DNA of 64,000 bases from Streptomyces misionensis (GCF_900104815.1 NZ_FNTD01000004.1:310001-374000), one strand, 5' to 3'. Positions 1-8,081 are shown, numbered from the stretch's first letter. Translations and numbers: made by a program. The notes: a model not told the origin generated them from the sequence alone.

Positions 1-57
1 CTCGTACGCCTCGCGTAACTCCGGTGCGACCCCGAATTCCCCTTCACTGCGGTGCAC
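1..57 (-). CDS. 5' end of an unidentified gene running off the left edge, with a TTA codon
   Basis: Read on the minus strand, a GTG at 57 is preceded by a good ribosome binding site (AGGGGAGG about 7 bases upstream) and opens a frame that stays open to the window edge: MHRSEGEFGVAPELREAYE. Only 19 residues are visible, so no family can be named. Codon 14 (bases 18-16) is TTA, the rare leucine codon read by the developmentally controlled bldA tRNA in Streptomyces. If this is a gene, its translation would depend on bldA. The start and frame are inferred from the binding site only. Confidence 0.4.
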   Translation of the reverse strand, partial: MHRSEGEFGVAPELREAYE

Positions 58-393
58 GTGCGGACCTCCCCTTCCGGCCGCCTCGGCGGCGGCCTCCGCC
101 AGTGCCAACGACCCATCGGCCGCTCGGTGGCGAACCGCTCGGCGGCTTCCCGGAAGTCCCGTGGCGGGCGGTGCGGCCGGGCCGGCGAAAGACCTGCTCG
201 GCGCGCGCACCGGCCGCCGGGCTTCGGCCCTTCGAGTATCCGCGCCGCCCGTCTGCGGACCCGCGGAGTGTCGTACCCGCTCGCGGCGGGCGTCGGCGGT
301 GCATGGTGGACACCGCCCCGCGCGGCCGGCCGCGCGGGGCAACCGGGGGCGCGGGGCACGAGTGGGTGAGCGCGGCATCCGAGGAGGCGAACG
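58..393. other. Non-coding stretch without a convincing gene
   Basis: About 335 bases lie between the leftward start at 57 and the narG-like remnant at 394. Frames are open here in several directions, but their translations are low-complexity Arg/Pro/Gly runs typical of shadow frames in GC-rich DNA. The only clear structure is the perfect palindrome at 316-339. Confidence 0.5.
316..339. repeat. Perfect 24-bp GC palindrome
   Basis: The 12 bases at 316-327 (CCCCGCGCGGCC) are followed immediately by their exact reverse complement at 328-339. With no loop it would form a tight cruciform or hairpin. It lies about 55 bases before the narG-like start, so it could be part of a terminator or simply a GC-rich inverted repeat. 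It has no T-tract on either side. Confidence 0.5.
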
Positions 394-552
394 GTGGTGA
401 GCACCGACCGGGTCGATGCCGCGGCGGAACGGCTGATGGGCACGGCGCAGTACTTCTTCCCCGGGAGCCGGTCGGCCGACCGGCGGGTGCTGTACCGCGA
501 GGGCGGCCGGAACGCGGAGGAGTTCCACCGGGAGCGGTGGCGCCACGACCGG
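394..552 (+). pseudogene. narG: Remnant of the N-terminus of nitrate reductase alpha subunit
   Basis: A GTG at 394 with an excellent upstream site (GAGGAGG at 381-387) opens a frame whose first about 53 residues match the start of respiratory nitrate reductase alpha subunits: a short amphipathic lead, a YFFPG motif, a REGGR motif and FHRERWRHD, the counterpart of the NarG segment just before its THGVNC cysteine motif. The similarity then stops abruptly and nothing of the 1200-residue molybdopterin enzyme follows. I judge this from memory of NarG sequences, not an alignment. No narHJI genes are present, so this is a decayed leftover joined to other DNA. Confidence 0.6.
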
Positions 553-659
553 GAGGGCAGGGCATGGCCGGTGACCTGCTCGTCGTGCCCCCGGCGCGGC
601 ACGGCCTGGCGGCCCTGGACGGTTCCGCGGTGCTGCTGACCGTCGTTAAGACCGCCTGA
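553..659 (+). pseudogene. Tail of a small cupin-domain protein
   Basis: From 564 the third forward frame reads AGDLLVVPPARHGLAALDG followed by a hydrophobic LLTVVK end and a TGA at 657-659. This is the usual C-terminus of small Streptomyces cupin proteins (last beta strands with the PxxxHGLxALE motif). The preceding few residues, EGRAWPV, belong to the same fold but sit in the narG frame, so a small indel of about 5 bases near 567-574 probably broke the frame. Only the last quarter of a cupin remains. Confidence 0.5.
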
Positions 660-842
660 CCTCGGCGTCCACCCGGATGGCACCGTCGCGTCGTACGCGA
701 CGAGCGGTCGTCTCTGGCATTCTGACGCGGTGTCATCCGGGCAGGGCGGAGCACCTTCGCGGGCGCCCGGCACGCTGCCACCAGAGCCGGGGTGCCAACG
801 CCCCCGGATGCCCACGGTCGGTCCAGCGCGTGGAGGGCGTTC

Positions 843-2561
843 ATGACACAGACACGTTCAGGGCCGGGCGGCCCGGACGTCACCACCCGTGAACCCCGGG
901 TGCCGTCGGGACAGCGGGTCCGGGACTATCTGACGACCACCGACCACAAGAAGATCGCCCATCTGTACTTCGTCACCTCGTTCGCGTTCTTCCTGTTCGC
1001 CGGCGTGCTCGCGATGATCATGCGTGCGGAACTGGCCCGGCCGGGGCTCCAGTTCGTCACCAACCAGCAGTACAACGAGCTGTTCACGATCCACGGCACG
1101 ATCATGATGCTGCTGTTCGCCACCCCCACCTTCGCCGGGTTCGCGAACGCCGTGATGCCGTTGCAGATCGGGGCCCCCGACGTCGCCTTCCCGCGGTTGA
1201 ACGCGTTGTCGTACTGGCTCTTCCTCTTCGGAGGGCTGATCGTCCTCTCCGGTTTCCTCGTCGACCAGGGTGCGGCGCCGTTCGGCTGGTTCGCCTACGC
1301 GCCGCTGAACAACGCGGTGCACTCCCCCGGCCACGGCGGCGACCTGTGGGCCATGGGGCTGGCGGTCGCCGGGGTGAGCACCACGCTCGGCGCCGTCAAC
1401 TTCATCGCGACGATCGTGTGTCTGCGGGTGCCGGGGATGACGATGTTCCGGATGCCGATCTTCACCTGGAACATCCTGTTCACCTCGATCCTGGTGCTGC
1501 TGGCCTTCCCGGTGTTCACCGCGATCCTGCTGGCGCTGGTGGCCGATCGCGCCTACGGCGCCCACATCTTCGACTCGGCCTCCGGAGGGGCGCTGCTGTG
1601 GCAGCACCTCTTCTGGTTCTTCGGCCATCCGGAGGTCTACATCGTGGCGCTGCCGTTCTTCGGCGTCGTCACCGAGATCATCCCCGTGTTCAGCCGCAAA
1701 CCGGTCTTCGGATACGTCGGCATGGTGGGCGCCACGATCGCGATCACGATGCTGTCGGCCGCCGTGTGGGCCCACCACATGTTCGCCACCGGCGCGGTGC
1801 TGCTGCCCTTCTTCTCCCTGATGTCCTTCCTGATCGCCGTCCCGACCGGCGTCAAGTTCTTCAACTGGATCGGCACGATGTGGCAGGGCAGCGTCTCCTT
1901 CGAGACGCCGATGCTGTGGTCGGCCGGCTTCATGGTGACCTTCCTGCTCGGCGGGCTCAGCGGCGTCGTCATCGCCTCGCCCGCCCTGGACTTCCATCTG
2001 ACCGACACGTACTTCATCGTCGCGCACCTGCACTACGTGCTGTTCGGCACGATCGTCTTCGCCATGTTCGGCGGCTTCTACTTCTGGTGGCCCAAGATGA
2101 CGGGCCGGATGCTCGACGAGCGCCTGGGCAAGATCCAGTTCTGGTCCCTGTTCGTCGGCTTCCAGACCACCTTCCTCGTCCAGCACTGGCTGGGCGAGAT
2201 CGGAATGCCCCGCCGGTACGCCGACTACCTGCCGGCCGACGGCTTCACCACTCTGAACACCATCTCGACCATCGGGTCCTTCCTGATCGGGCTGTCCAAC
2301 CTGCCGTTCCTCTACAACATCTGGAAGACCGCGTACTACGCGCCCAAGATCGACGTGGACGACCCCTGGGGCTGGGGCCGCTCCCTCGAATGGGCGACGT
2401 CGTGCCCGCCGCCCCGGCACAACTTCACCTCGCTCCCCCGCGTACGCTCCGACTCCCCCGCGTTCGATCTGCACCATCCCGAGGTGCGGCAGGAGCTGCC
2501 GGAGCAGGCCCGCGGAACGGTGGAGCCGACCCCCGACACGCTGGGAGAGCAGAGCGAATGA
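843..2561 (+). CDS. ctaD: Cytochrome c oxidase subunit I (aa3-type), paralogue
   Basis: This is the membrane catalytic subunit that reduces oxygen and pumps protons, 572 residues, with 12 expected membrane helices. The heme-copper ligands are visible: His84 in FTIHGTIMM, His262 and Tyr266 in GHPEVY (the cross-linked CuB pair), His311-His312 (CuB), and His395/His397 in AHLHYV (hemes a3 and a). ATG 843 is chosen because GGAGGG lies just upstream; an earlier in-frame start at 792 lacks one and adds residues outside the family. The stop overlaps the next gene by ATGA. No subunit II, III or cytochrome c genes are nearby, so this is a spare copy rather than the main cta-qcr operon. Confidence 0.95.
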   Translation: MTQTRSGPGGPDVTTREPRVPSGQRVRDYLTTTDHKKIAHLYFVTSFAFFLFAGVLAMIMRAELARPGLQFVTNQQYNELFTIHGTIMMLLFATPTFAGFANAVMPLQIGAPDVAFPRLNALSYWLFLFGGLIVLSGFLVDQGAAPFGWFAYAPLNNAVHSPGHGGDLWAMGLAVAGVSTTLGAVNFIATIVCLRVPGMTMFRMPIFTWNILFTSILVLLAFPVFTAILLALVADRAYGAHIFDSASGGALLWQHLFWFFGHPEVYIVALPFFGVVTEIIPVFSRKPVFGYVGMVGATIAITMLSAAVWAHHMFATGAVLLPFFSLMSFLIAVPTGVKFFNWIGTMWQGSVSFETPMLWSAGFMVTFLLGGLSGVVIASPALDFHLTDTYFIVAHLHYVLFGTIVFAMFGGFYFWWPKMTGRMLDERLGKIQFWSLFVGFQTTFLVQHWLGEIGMPRRYADYLPADGFTTLNTISTIGSFLIGLSNLPFLYNIWKTAYYAPKIDVDDPWGWGRSLEWATSCPPPRHNFTSLPRVRSDSPAFDLHHPEVRQELPEQARGTVEPTPDTLGEQSE

Positions 2562-2950
2562 AACACGAGGCGTACATGTTCGCCGGTGTGGCCGTCTTCT
2601 TCCTCCTCACCGACGCCGCCTACATCTGGTTCGCGCGCGAACCGGCGGGCACGGCCGCGCTGACCGTCGCCTTCTGCATGTCGTCGGTGATCTCGTTCTT
2701 CTTCCTGATCAACTACCGGCGCAAGGGCACGCGCCCCGAGGACCGGCAGGACTCCGACATCCGTGAGCGCAGCGGCGTCGTCGACTTCTTCCCGCCCTCC
2801 AGCGGCTACCCGGTCGTCACCGCGCTGGGTGCGGCCGTGATCGCCGTCGGCATCGTCTACGGGGTGTGGGTCGTCCTCCTCGGTTTCGGCCTGCTGTGGC
2901 CGGGGGTGTTCGGCCTGGTCTTCCAGTTCGGGAACCGGGAGATCCGATGA
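2558..2950 (+). CDS. ctaF: Actinobacterial cytochrome c oxidase subunit IV
   Basis: This is a 130-residue membrane protein with about four hydrophobic helices: two near residues 5-55, then two near 88-125 after a charged linker ([12 protein letters not shown]). Length and layout match the actinobacterial subunit IV (CtaF) that normally follows ctaC-ctaD. ATG overlaps the ctaD stop by four bases, so the two are translationally coupled. It probably stabilises the oxidase encoded by the upstream ctaD copy. Confidence 0.85.
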   Translation: MKHEAYMFAGVAVFFLLTDAAYIWFAREPAGTAALTVAFCMSSVISFFFLINYRRKGTRPEDRQDSDIRERSGVVDFFPPSSGYPVVTALGAAVIAVGIVYGVWVVLLGFGLLWPGVFGLVFQFGNREIR

Positions 2951-3017
2951 GGCGGGGACGGCCGCGCACGGCCCGGTGCACGGCGCGGGCAGCCCGTCCC
3001 CGGCGGGCCGGTCCCGC

Positions 3018-4679
3018 TCACTGCTCGCCGCCGGCCCCGCCCGACACCGGGTCCGCCGTACGGCCCGTGACCTGGAGGCGCTCCTCCGCCGTCGTGGGCA
3101 GTTCGACCCGGTCGCGGTAGTACCAGGAACTCAGCGCCGCCCTGACGCGGCGACGTAGCGGGGCCTGGCGCCCGGGCGCCGGCAGGGGCAGCGGGCGCTC
3201 CCGCACCAGCAGCCGGTAGCGCCGCTCCCGGTCGAGTCCCGTGTGGCTCTCCCCCATGCCGCCGGCGAGGTCCTGGTGCACCACCCCGGTCTCCTCCCCC
3301 TCCCGGTACAGCTGCCGCTCGTGCAGTTGCAGCGCGAGGCACAGGCGCCGGGTGAGCAGGTACGCGACGACCGGACCGACGACAAGCGCGATGCGGAAGA
3401 GCCAGGTGAGGGCGTTGACGGAAAAGCCGAACTCGTAGGCCATCACGTCGTTGCCGCCGGCCATGAGCAGCACGGCGTAGCCGACGATGCCCGCCACCCC
3501 GAGCCCCGTGCGCACCGGCCGGTCTCGGGGACGGTCGCACAGATGGTGCTCCACCAGGTCCCCGGTCACCCACCGCTCGAAGACGGGGTAGGCGTACAGC
3601 ACGGCGAACAGCAGCGCGGGCAGCACGATCGCGGGCAGGAAGACGTTCCACATGAAGGTGTGCCCGGCGACGGTGGTCTCCGCGGCCGGCATCAGCCGCA
3701 GCGCCCCCTCCAGGAAGCCGACGTACCAGTCGGGCTGGGCGTCGGTGGAGACCTGGTCGGTGATGTAGGGGCCGTAGTTCCACACGGGGTTGATCTGGGC
3801 GACCGCGGCCAGCACCGCGGTGACGCCGAAGGCGATCAGGAACAGTCCGGTGGACCGCGCGGTGAACGAGGGGTACATCGGCTGGCCCACCACGTTCCGG
3901 TTGGTCTTGCCCCGGCCCGCCCACTGGGTGTGCTTCAGATAGACGACCAGGACCAGGTGCACCGCGATCAGGGCGATCAGCAGGCCGGGGACGAAGAGCA
4001 CGTGCAGGATGTAGAGCCGCTGGCCGAGCAGCGTGCCGGGGTAGGCGCCGCCCCAGACGAAGTAGGCCAGGGACGTCCCGACGACGGGGATCGACATCAC
4101 GATGGTGTTGGCGGTGCGCAGCCCCGTGCCGGACAGCAGGTCGTCCGGGAGCGAGTAGCCGCAGAAGCCCTCCAGCAGGGCGAGCATGAACAGGGTCACG
4201 CCGATGGCCCAGTTCAGTTCCCTGGGCCTGCGGAACGCGCCGGTGAAGAAGATCCTGAGCATGTGGACGCCGATGGCGGCGACGAAGACGAGTGCCGCCC
4301 AGTGGTGCATCTGGCGGATCAGCAGACCGCCGCGCACCTCGAAACTCACGTGCAGCGTCGACGCGAACGCCTTCGACACCAGCAGTCCCCGAAGCGGCGC
4401 GTACGAACCGGTGTAGGGCACCTGGACCAGGCTGGGGTCGAAGTAGAGCGTCAGATAGCTGCCGGTGAGGACGAGCACGACGAAGCTGTAGAGGGCGATC
4501 TCGCCGAGCAGGAAGGACCAGTGGTCGGGGAACGCCTTGCGCATCAGCTGCCGGGCCAGTTCCGACACCGGTGCGCGCCGGTCCGTCACCACATAGGCCT
4601 GGAATGCGGCCTGTCGCGCCTTCGCCTCGAGTACCGCCCTGCGCCGTCCCGTCGGCATGCCCGCACCACGCTCCTCCAC
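3018..4679 (-). CDS. qcrB: Cytochrome b subunit of a bc1-type complex, orphan copy
   Basis: This quinol oxidation subunit is a membrane protein of up to 553 residues with the two heme-b histidine pairs: His125/126 with His139 (MHHWAALVFVAAIGVHML) and His226 with His241 (LYILHVLFVPG, AVHLVLV). A Q-site PDD motif lies near 178-180 and the C-terminal extension is typical of actinobacterial QcrB. A GTG at 4679 gives the longest frame, but ATG at 4658 (MPTGRRRAV) is also plausible; a GGAGGAG stretch lies between them. It converges on ctaF, and no Rieske (qcrA) or cytochrome cc (qcrC) gene is present, so it must borrow partners from the main operon or act differently. Confidence 0.9.
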   Translation of the reverse strand: MEERGAGMPTGRRRAVLEAKARQAAFQAYVVTDRRAPVSELARQLMRKAFPDHWSFLLGEIALYSFVVLVLTGSYLTLYFDPSLVQVPYTGSYAPLRGLLVSKAFASTLHVSFEVRGGLLIRQMHHWAALVFVAAIGVHMLRIFFTGAFRRPRELNWAIGVTLFMLALLEGFCGYSLPDDLLSGTGLRTANTIVMSIPVVGTSLAYFVWGGAYPGTLLGQRLYILHVLFVPGLLIALIAVHLVLVVYLKHTQWAGRGKTNRNVVGQPMYPSFTARSTGLFLIAFGVTAVLAAVAQINPVWNYGPYITDQVSTDAQPDWYVGFLEGALRLMPAAETTVAGHTFMWNVFLPAIVLPALLFAVLYAYPVFERWVTGDLVEHHLCDRPRDRPVRTGLGVAGIVGYAVLLMAGGNDVMAYEFGFSVNALTWLFRIALVVGPVVAYLLTRRLCLALQLHERQLYREGEETGVVHQDLAGGMGESHTGLDRERRYRLLVRERPLPLPAPGRQAPLRRRVRAALSSWYYRDRVELPTTAEERLQVTGRTADPVSGGAGGEQ

Positions 4680-4693
4680 GTCCCGCCCGGCGC

Positions 4694-4732
4694 CGCTGTG
4701 CCGCGCGGCTCGATCGGCCGCGCGGCACAGCG
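4694..4732. repeat. 16-bp perfect inverted repeat between divergent genes
   Basis: Bases 4694-4709 (CGCTGTGCCGCGCGGC) are the exact reverse complement of 4717-4732, with a 7-base TCGATCG centre. It sits in the divergent spacer between qcrB and the hemerythrin gene, where a terminator is not expected. It could be a hairpin in the leader of either transcript or a large operator. Confidence 0.6.
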
Positions 4733-4836
4733 GAAGTGCCGAGTGCCGCGTGATTCAATCTTGGGCAAGATCCACCGGCCTGTTGCGCAGGCTTGCCGAG
4801 GGCACACGCATTTCGACGGCGGTCGAGGGAGCGGCA

Positions 4837-5397
4837 GTGGACAGTGGGAGCGGCATCATCGAGGAACTGACGGCGGACCACCGCGAGATCCAGCGCCTGT
4901 TCGACCGTATCCGCTCCTCGTCGCCCCGCGGCGACGAGCGGAAGACTCTGGTGGAGCAGGTGAGCATAAACCTGGTCCGCCATTTCACGGTGGAGCGGGA
5001 ACACCTGCATCCGGTCCTGCGCCGGTACCTGCCCGACGGGGGCGCCCGCGTCGAACGGCGACTCGACGGGCAACGCCGGATCGAGGAGTTGCTGACGTCC
5101 CTGGAAGCCGAGGAGGCGGGCAGCGAGAGGTTCGGGCGTCTTCTGCTGTCCGTGCTGGACCGTGTCACGGAGCACGTCGTCGAAGAGGAACAGCTCCTGC
5201 TGCCGCGCCTCCAGGCGCTGTGTCCCGCCGATGTCCTGCGGGATCTCGGGGGCAAGGCCCGCAGGGCGCGGGCGTCGGCGCCGACCCGTCCCCGGCCCGG
5301 CGCACCCGGCTCGGCTCCGTTGACGAGGGCCACCGCGCAGGTGTGGGGCCCGTGGGACCGGCTGCGCGACCTCGTCACACGCCGCGGCAGGCCGTGA
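4837..5397 (+). CDS. Hemerythrin HHE cation-binding domain protein
   Basis: This 186-residue protein has a four-helix HHE domain over about residues 1-130. Candidate di-iron ligands are the H of TADHREI, the H and E of HFTVEREHLHP, and the HVVEEEQLLLP segment. Such proteins bind oxygen, nitric oxide or iron in a carboxylate-bridged di-iron site. The C-terminal 50 residues are Arg/Pro-rich and look disordered. GTG 4837 is preferred because GAGGGA lies 7 bases upstream; the frame is open further upstream without a site. It is divergent from qcrB, which fits a role in oxygen or NO sensing or protection of the respiratory chain. Confidence 0.85.
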   Translation: MDSGSGIIEELTADHREIQRLFDRIRSSSPRGDERKTLVEQVSINLVRHFTVEREHLHPVLRRYLPDGGARVERRLDGQRRIEELLTSLEAEEAGSERFGRLLLSVLDRVTEHVVEEEQLLLPRLQALCPADVLRDLGGKARRARASAPTRPRPGAPGSAPLTRATAQVWGPWDRLRDLVTRRGRP

Positions 5398-5463
5398 GGC
5401 GGTGGCCCGGGTCCGTGTGCCGCCCCGGGTCCCACGGAACCGCTCGGGGACCGTCGCCCGTGG

Positions 5464-6177
5464 TCACCACGGCACGGGGGTTCCGTCCCAGGAGAAGAAC
5501 GCGCCGGTCGGCCCGTCGTCCGGCAGGAGAGCCAGTCGTACGGCTCCCCGGGCCGCCTCGGCCGGGTCGCCGCCCGTGGCCGCCCGGTGGCTGAGGTCGG
5601 TGGCGCGCCGGCCGGGGGCGAGCGCGTTGACCTTGAAGCCGTCCTCGGCCAGCGTCTGGGCGTACAGGACGGTGAGGGCGTTGAGCGCGGCCTTCGACGA
5701 CCGGTACGCGGCCGAGGCGCCGCTGCCGGGGGTGAACTGGGGGTTGGGGCTCGTGCTCCAGGTCAGTGATCCGGTGCCGCTGGAGATGTTGACGATCCGG
5801 GGGTGCGGGGAGCGGCGCAGGGCGGGCAGGAAGGCGTTGGTGACGGCGGCGACTCCGAACACGTTGGTCTCGTACGCGCTCCGGAAGTCGTCCAGGGTGG
5901 TTTCGGTGGGCGGGGCGAGCGAGGGCAGGACGCCCGCGTTGTTGACCAGTACGTCGAGGCGGTCCAGTCGTGCCGCGGCCGTGGTGATGCTGTCGGGATC
6001 CGTCACGTCGAGGACGAGCGGGCGCGCGTCGCCGCCGATCTCCTCGACGGCCCGCCGCCCGCGCCCGGCGTCGCGGGAGCCCACGTGCACGACGAACCCC
6101 TCCGCCAGGAGCAGGCGGGCGATGTGCAGGCCAATTCCCTTGTTGGCACCGGTGACCAGTGCTGTGCGATCGTTCAT
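5464..6177 (-). CDS. Short-chain dehydrogenase/reductase
   Basis: This 237-residue classical SDR carries the cofactor motif TGANKGIG near residue 9, NNAG in the mid-domain, and the catalytic YRSSK pair with its upstream serine (NISSGTGS). The acidic residue pattern after beta-2 (GSRDAGRG) suggests NADP(H). Substrate is unknown. ATG 6177 is chosen; a GTG nine bases earlier is also possible, since AGGGGA lies just ahead of it. It is divergent from a MmyB-type XRE regulator 76 bases away, a very common regulator/SDR pairing in Streptomyces, and is probably controlled by it. Confidence 0.9.
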   Translation of the reverse strand: MNDRTALVTGANKGIGLHIARLLLAEGFVVHVGSRDAGRGRRAVEEIGGDARPLVLDVTDPDSITTAAARLDRLDVLVNNAGVLPSLAPPTETTLDDFRSAYETNVFGVAAVTNAFLPALRRSPHPRIVNISSGTGSLTWSTSPNPQFTPGSGASAAYRSSKAALNALTVLYAQTLAEDGFKVNALAPGRRATDLSHRAATGGDPAEAARGAVRLALLPDDGPTGAFFSWDGTPVPW

Positions 6178-6253
6178 GACAGCCACGGTCCCCTGGCGCC
6201 GACGACCCTGCCAGGGACCACCTGTACCAGGCAACGGGAAGAGGCGAGGCGGC

Positions 6254-7132
6254 ATGGCCCGGCAGGAACTGGCCCGCTTCCTGCGGGAGCGCCGCGCGGC
6301 CCTGCGGCCGCACGAGCTGGGGATGCCCACGAGCGTCCCGCGCCGCACCCCGGGCCTGCGCCGCGAAGAGGTGGCGGAGCTGGCCCACATCTCCGTCGAC
6401 TACTACGTGCGCCTGGAACAGGCCCGTGGCCCCCGCCCGTCGCCCCGCGTCCTGGACGCGCTGGCGCAGGCACTGCGCCTGGCCCCGGCCGAGCGCAGCC
6501 ATCTGTTCCGCCTGGCCGGCACGAGTGCGCCGCCGCCCGCCACCGGGGCCGTCCGGCGGGTGCGCCCGCATGTGGCCCGGATGCTGCGGCGCCTGCCGGA
6601 GACCGGCGCGATCGTCACCGACGCCGCCTACGGCATCGTCGCCTGGAACCCGCTGGCCCAGGCCCTGCTGGGCGGTGATCTCGGACGGGGGACGACGAAC
6701 CTGGCGCGGCGCCGGTTCCTCGGCGAGGGGCGGATGTACGAGAGCTCCGGCGCCGAGGAGTTCGGGCACATCGTGGTGGCGCGGCTGCGCCGGGCCGCCG
6801 ACCGCTACCCGCACGATGTCCGGCTCGCCGCCCTGTTGGCCGAACTGCGCGCCGGGAGCGAGGAGTTCCGGCTGCTCTGGGAGACCCGCCCGGTCCACGC
6901 CCCCGGGCACCGTGCCAAGACGCTCGCCCACCCGACGGCCGGCGAGCTGCGGCTGAACTGCGATGTTCTCCTGGTCCCCGAGGACGACCAGGAGGTCGTC
7001 CTGATCACGGCCGATCCCGGGTCCTCCTCGGCGAGGGCGCTGCGTGAGCTGACGGCGAGGGCCGGGCCTCCGTCCGGGTCGCGGTCCGGCGGCCGTCGGC
7101 CGGTGCCTCAGTGCCGGACCGGCGGGCAGTAG
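6254..7132 (+). CDS. XRE-family regulator with MmyB-like ligand-binding domain
   Basis: This 292-residue protein has an N-terminal Cro/C1-type helix-turn-helix (about 1-80) containing the signature TPGLRREEVAELAHISVDYY and the RLEQARGPRPSP turn. The MmyB-like PAS-related domain spans about 105-270 (AAYGIVAWNPLAQALLG; WETRPV; HPTAGELRLNCD). Such proteins usually repress a divergent oxidoreductase gene, here the SDR at 5464. The last 20 residues overlap, tail to tail, the end of the lipoprotein gene by 25 bases. Confidence 0.9.
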   Translation: MARQELARFLRERRAALRPHELGMPTSVPRRTPGLRREEVAELAHISVDYYVRLEQARGPRPSPRVLDALAQALRLAPAERSHLFRLAGTSAPPPATGAVRRVRPHVARMLRRLPETGAIVTDAAYGIVAWNPLAQALLGGDLGRGTTNLARRRFLGEGRMYESSGAEEFGHIVVARLRRAADRYPHDVRLAALLAELRAGSEEFRLLWETRPVHAPGHRAKTLAHPTAGELRLNCDVLLVPEDDQEVVLITADPGSSSARALRELTARAGPPSGSRSGGRRPVPQCRTGGQ

Positions 7133-7500
7133 CCGGTCTGCTCGCCGATGCTGTTGATCTCCGCGTTGGAGCGCGGGTCACCGGCATAGTCGACCTGGTT
7201 CGTGCAGCTGACGCCCGGCTTCTTGGGCGTGCCCGCCGGCTTGCTGCCCTTCTCCGGCGCCGGGCAGTGACCCGTCTGCTCACCAATGCTGTTGATCTCC
7301 GCGTTGGACCGCGGGTCGCCCGCGTAGTCGATCTGGTTGGTGCAGCTCACGCCGGACTTCTTCGGCGTGCCCGCCGGCTTGCTGCCCTTCTCCGGCGCCG
7401 GGCAGTGACCCGTCTGCTCACCAATGCTGTTGATCTCCGCGTTGGACCGCGGGTCACCGGCGTAGTCGATCTGGTTGGTGCAGCTCACGCCGGACTTCTT
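7108..7500 (-). repeat. Three tandem 138-bp repeats inside the lipoprotein gene
   Basis: The units run 7500-7363, 7362-7225 and 7224-7108 (last one shortened to 117 bases including the stop). The period is exactly 138 bases, so the reading frame is kept. The first two copies are almost identical, and the third carries silent and conservative changes. Copy number could vary by recombination. Confidence 0.9.
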
Positions 7501-7719
7501 CGCGCTGCCCGAGCCCGTGGTCGCGGCCGAGCCCGCGCCGGACTTGCCGGCCGAGGCGCCGGGCTGGGCGCTGCTCGCGGAACCGGCCGACGAACTGGCC
7601 GTGACGGAAGGGCTGGAGGAGGGCGAGGCGCTGTCCGAGCCACTGCCGCTACAGGCCGTGAGCGACAGACCGACGGCCACACCGGCGACAGCGAGCATCG
7701 AGACCTTGCGAACACGCAT
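7108..7719 (-). CDS. Secreted lipoprotein with three tandem 46-residue Cys-paired units
   Basis: This 203-residue protein has a signal peptide ending in the lipobox LTAC (Cys23), so it should be lipid-anchored outside the cell. A Ser/Ala/Gly-rich linker (24-73) precedes three tandem units at 74-119, 120-165 and 166-203. Each begins KKSGVSCTNQ, has the core YAGDPRSNAEINSIGEQTG, and ends HCP; each has two cysteines 26 residues apart, probably disulphide-bonded. Units 1 and 2 are nearly identical in DNA as well, indicating recent duplication. I do not recognise a function. ATG 7719 follows AAGGGGGAA. A cell-wall or surface-binding role is inference only. Confidence 0.85.
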   Translation of the reverse strand: MRVRKVSMLAVAGVAVGLSLTACSGSGSDSASPSSSPSVTASSSAGSASSAQPGASAGKSGAGSAATTGSGSAKKSGVSCTNQIDYAGDPRSNAEINSIGEQTGHCPAPEKGSKPAGTPKKSGVSCTNQIDYAGDPRSNAEINSIGEQTGHCPAPEKGSKPAGTPKKPGVSCTNQVDYAGDPRSNAEINSIGEQTGYCPPVRH

Positions 7720-7986
7720 CGGATTCCCCCTTGGGTCGGGTCCCGCTCCTGGTGAGCGGGCTTTGCGTCTATCCAGACAGAGCCGCCGCGACCCCGGTTG
7801 CGTGGCGATCGACGCTGAGACATTCCTGTGACAAGGCGTTGCGAGACACCTGCCGACCAGCCGCGACCGAGCGGGCGCAGAAGCCTGGGCGGGTCACGGT
7901 GCCGGGTCCGTCAGCGCCGTGTCAGCGGCGCCTGGCAGTCTCTTCCCTGTGAACGGCACCGGGCACCGACCCGGAGCCGGGAGCGA

Positions 7987-8081
7987 GGAGAGGTGCCCGG
8001 AGTGGTTGATCGGGGACCGACGAGCATGCCTCGGGGTCGGATCCGCAAGGGTCCACGCAGGTTCGAATCCTGCCCTCTCCG
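7987..8081 (+). tRNA. Serine-type tRNA-like gene with an oversized 14-nt anticodon loop
   Basis: All arms of a class II tRNA are present. The acceptor stem is GGAGAGG (7987-7993) with CCTCTCC (8074-8080), and the D-stem is CCCG/CGGG (7996-7999, 8011-8014) with a GTGG-type loop. The anticodon stem is CCGAC/GTCGG (8017-8021, 8036-8040). A long variable arm has a GCAA loop (about 8041-8052), and the T-arm GCAGG-TTCGAAT-CCTGC is perfect. The anticodon loop is 14 bases (8022-8035) instead of 7 and contains no normal T-anticodon-purine context. It resembles tRNA-Ser but probably cannot decode normally. It is either a decayed tRNA, an integration-site relic, or a tRNA-like RNA with another role. No genomically encoded CCA follows. 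Confidence 0.55.

Noticed and set aside
858..2477. Leftward 539-codon open frame opposite ctaD
   Set aside because: It is antisense to an unmistakable oxidase gene, and its product is a low-complexity Arg/Glu/Gly/Asp/Gln-rich sequence, typical of shadow frames in GC-rich DNA.
3243..5594. Long rightward open frame (783 codons) across the qcrB and hemerythrin genes
   Set aside because: It covers the cytochrome b gene on the opposite strand and overlaps the hemerythrin gene out of frame; composition is Gly/Asp/His/Gln/Arg-rich without any domain.
7108..7500. The tandem repeats as a CRISPR array
   Set aside because: The repeats are contiguous 138-bp coding units in frame with no unique spacers.
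7987..8081. tRNA-like element as selenocysteine tRNA
   Set aside because: No TCA anticodon, a 7-bp rather than 8-bp acceptor stem, and no selenoprotein or SelB gene in the window.
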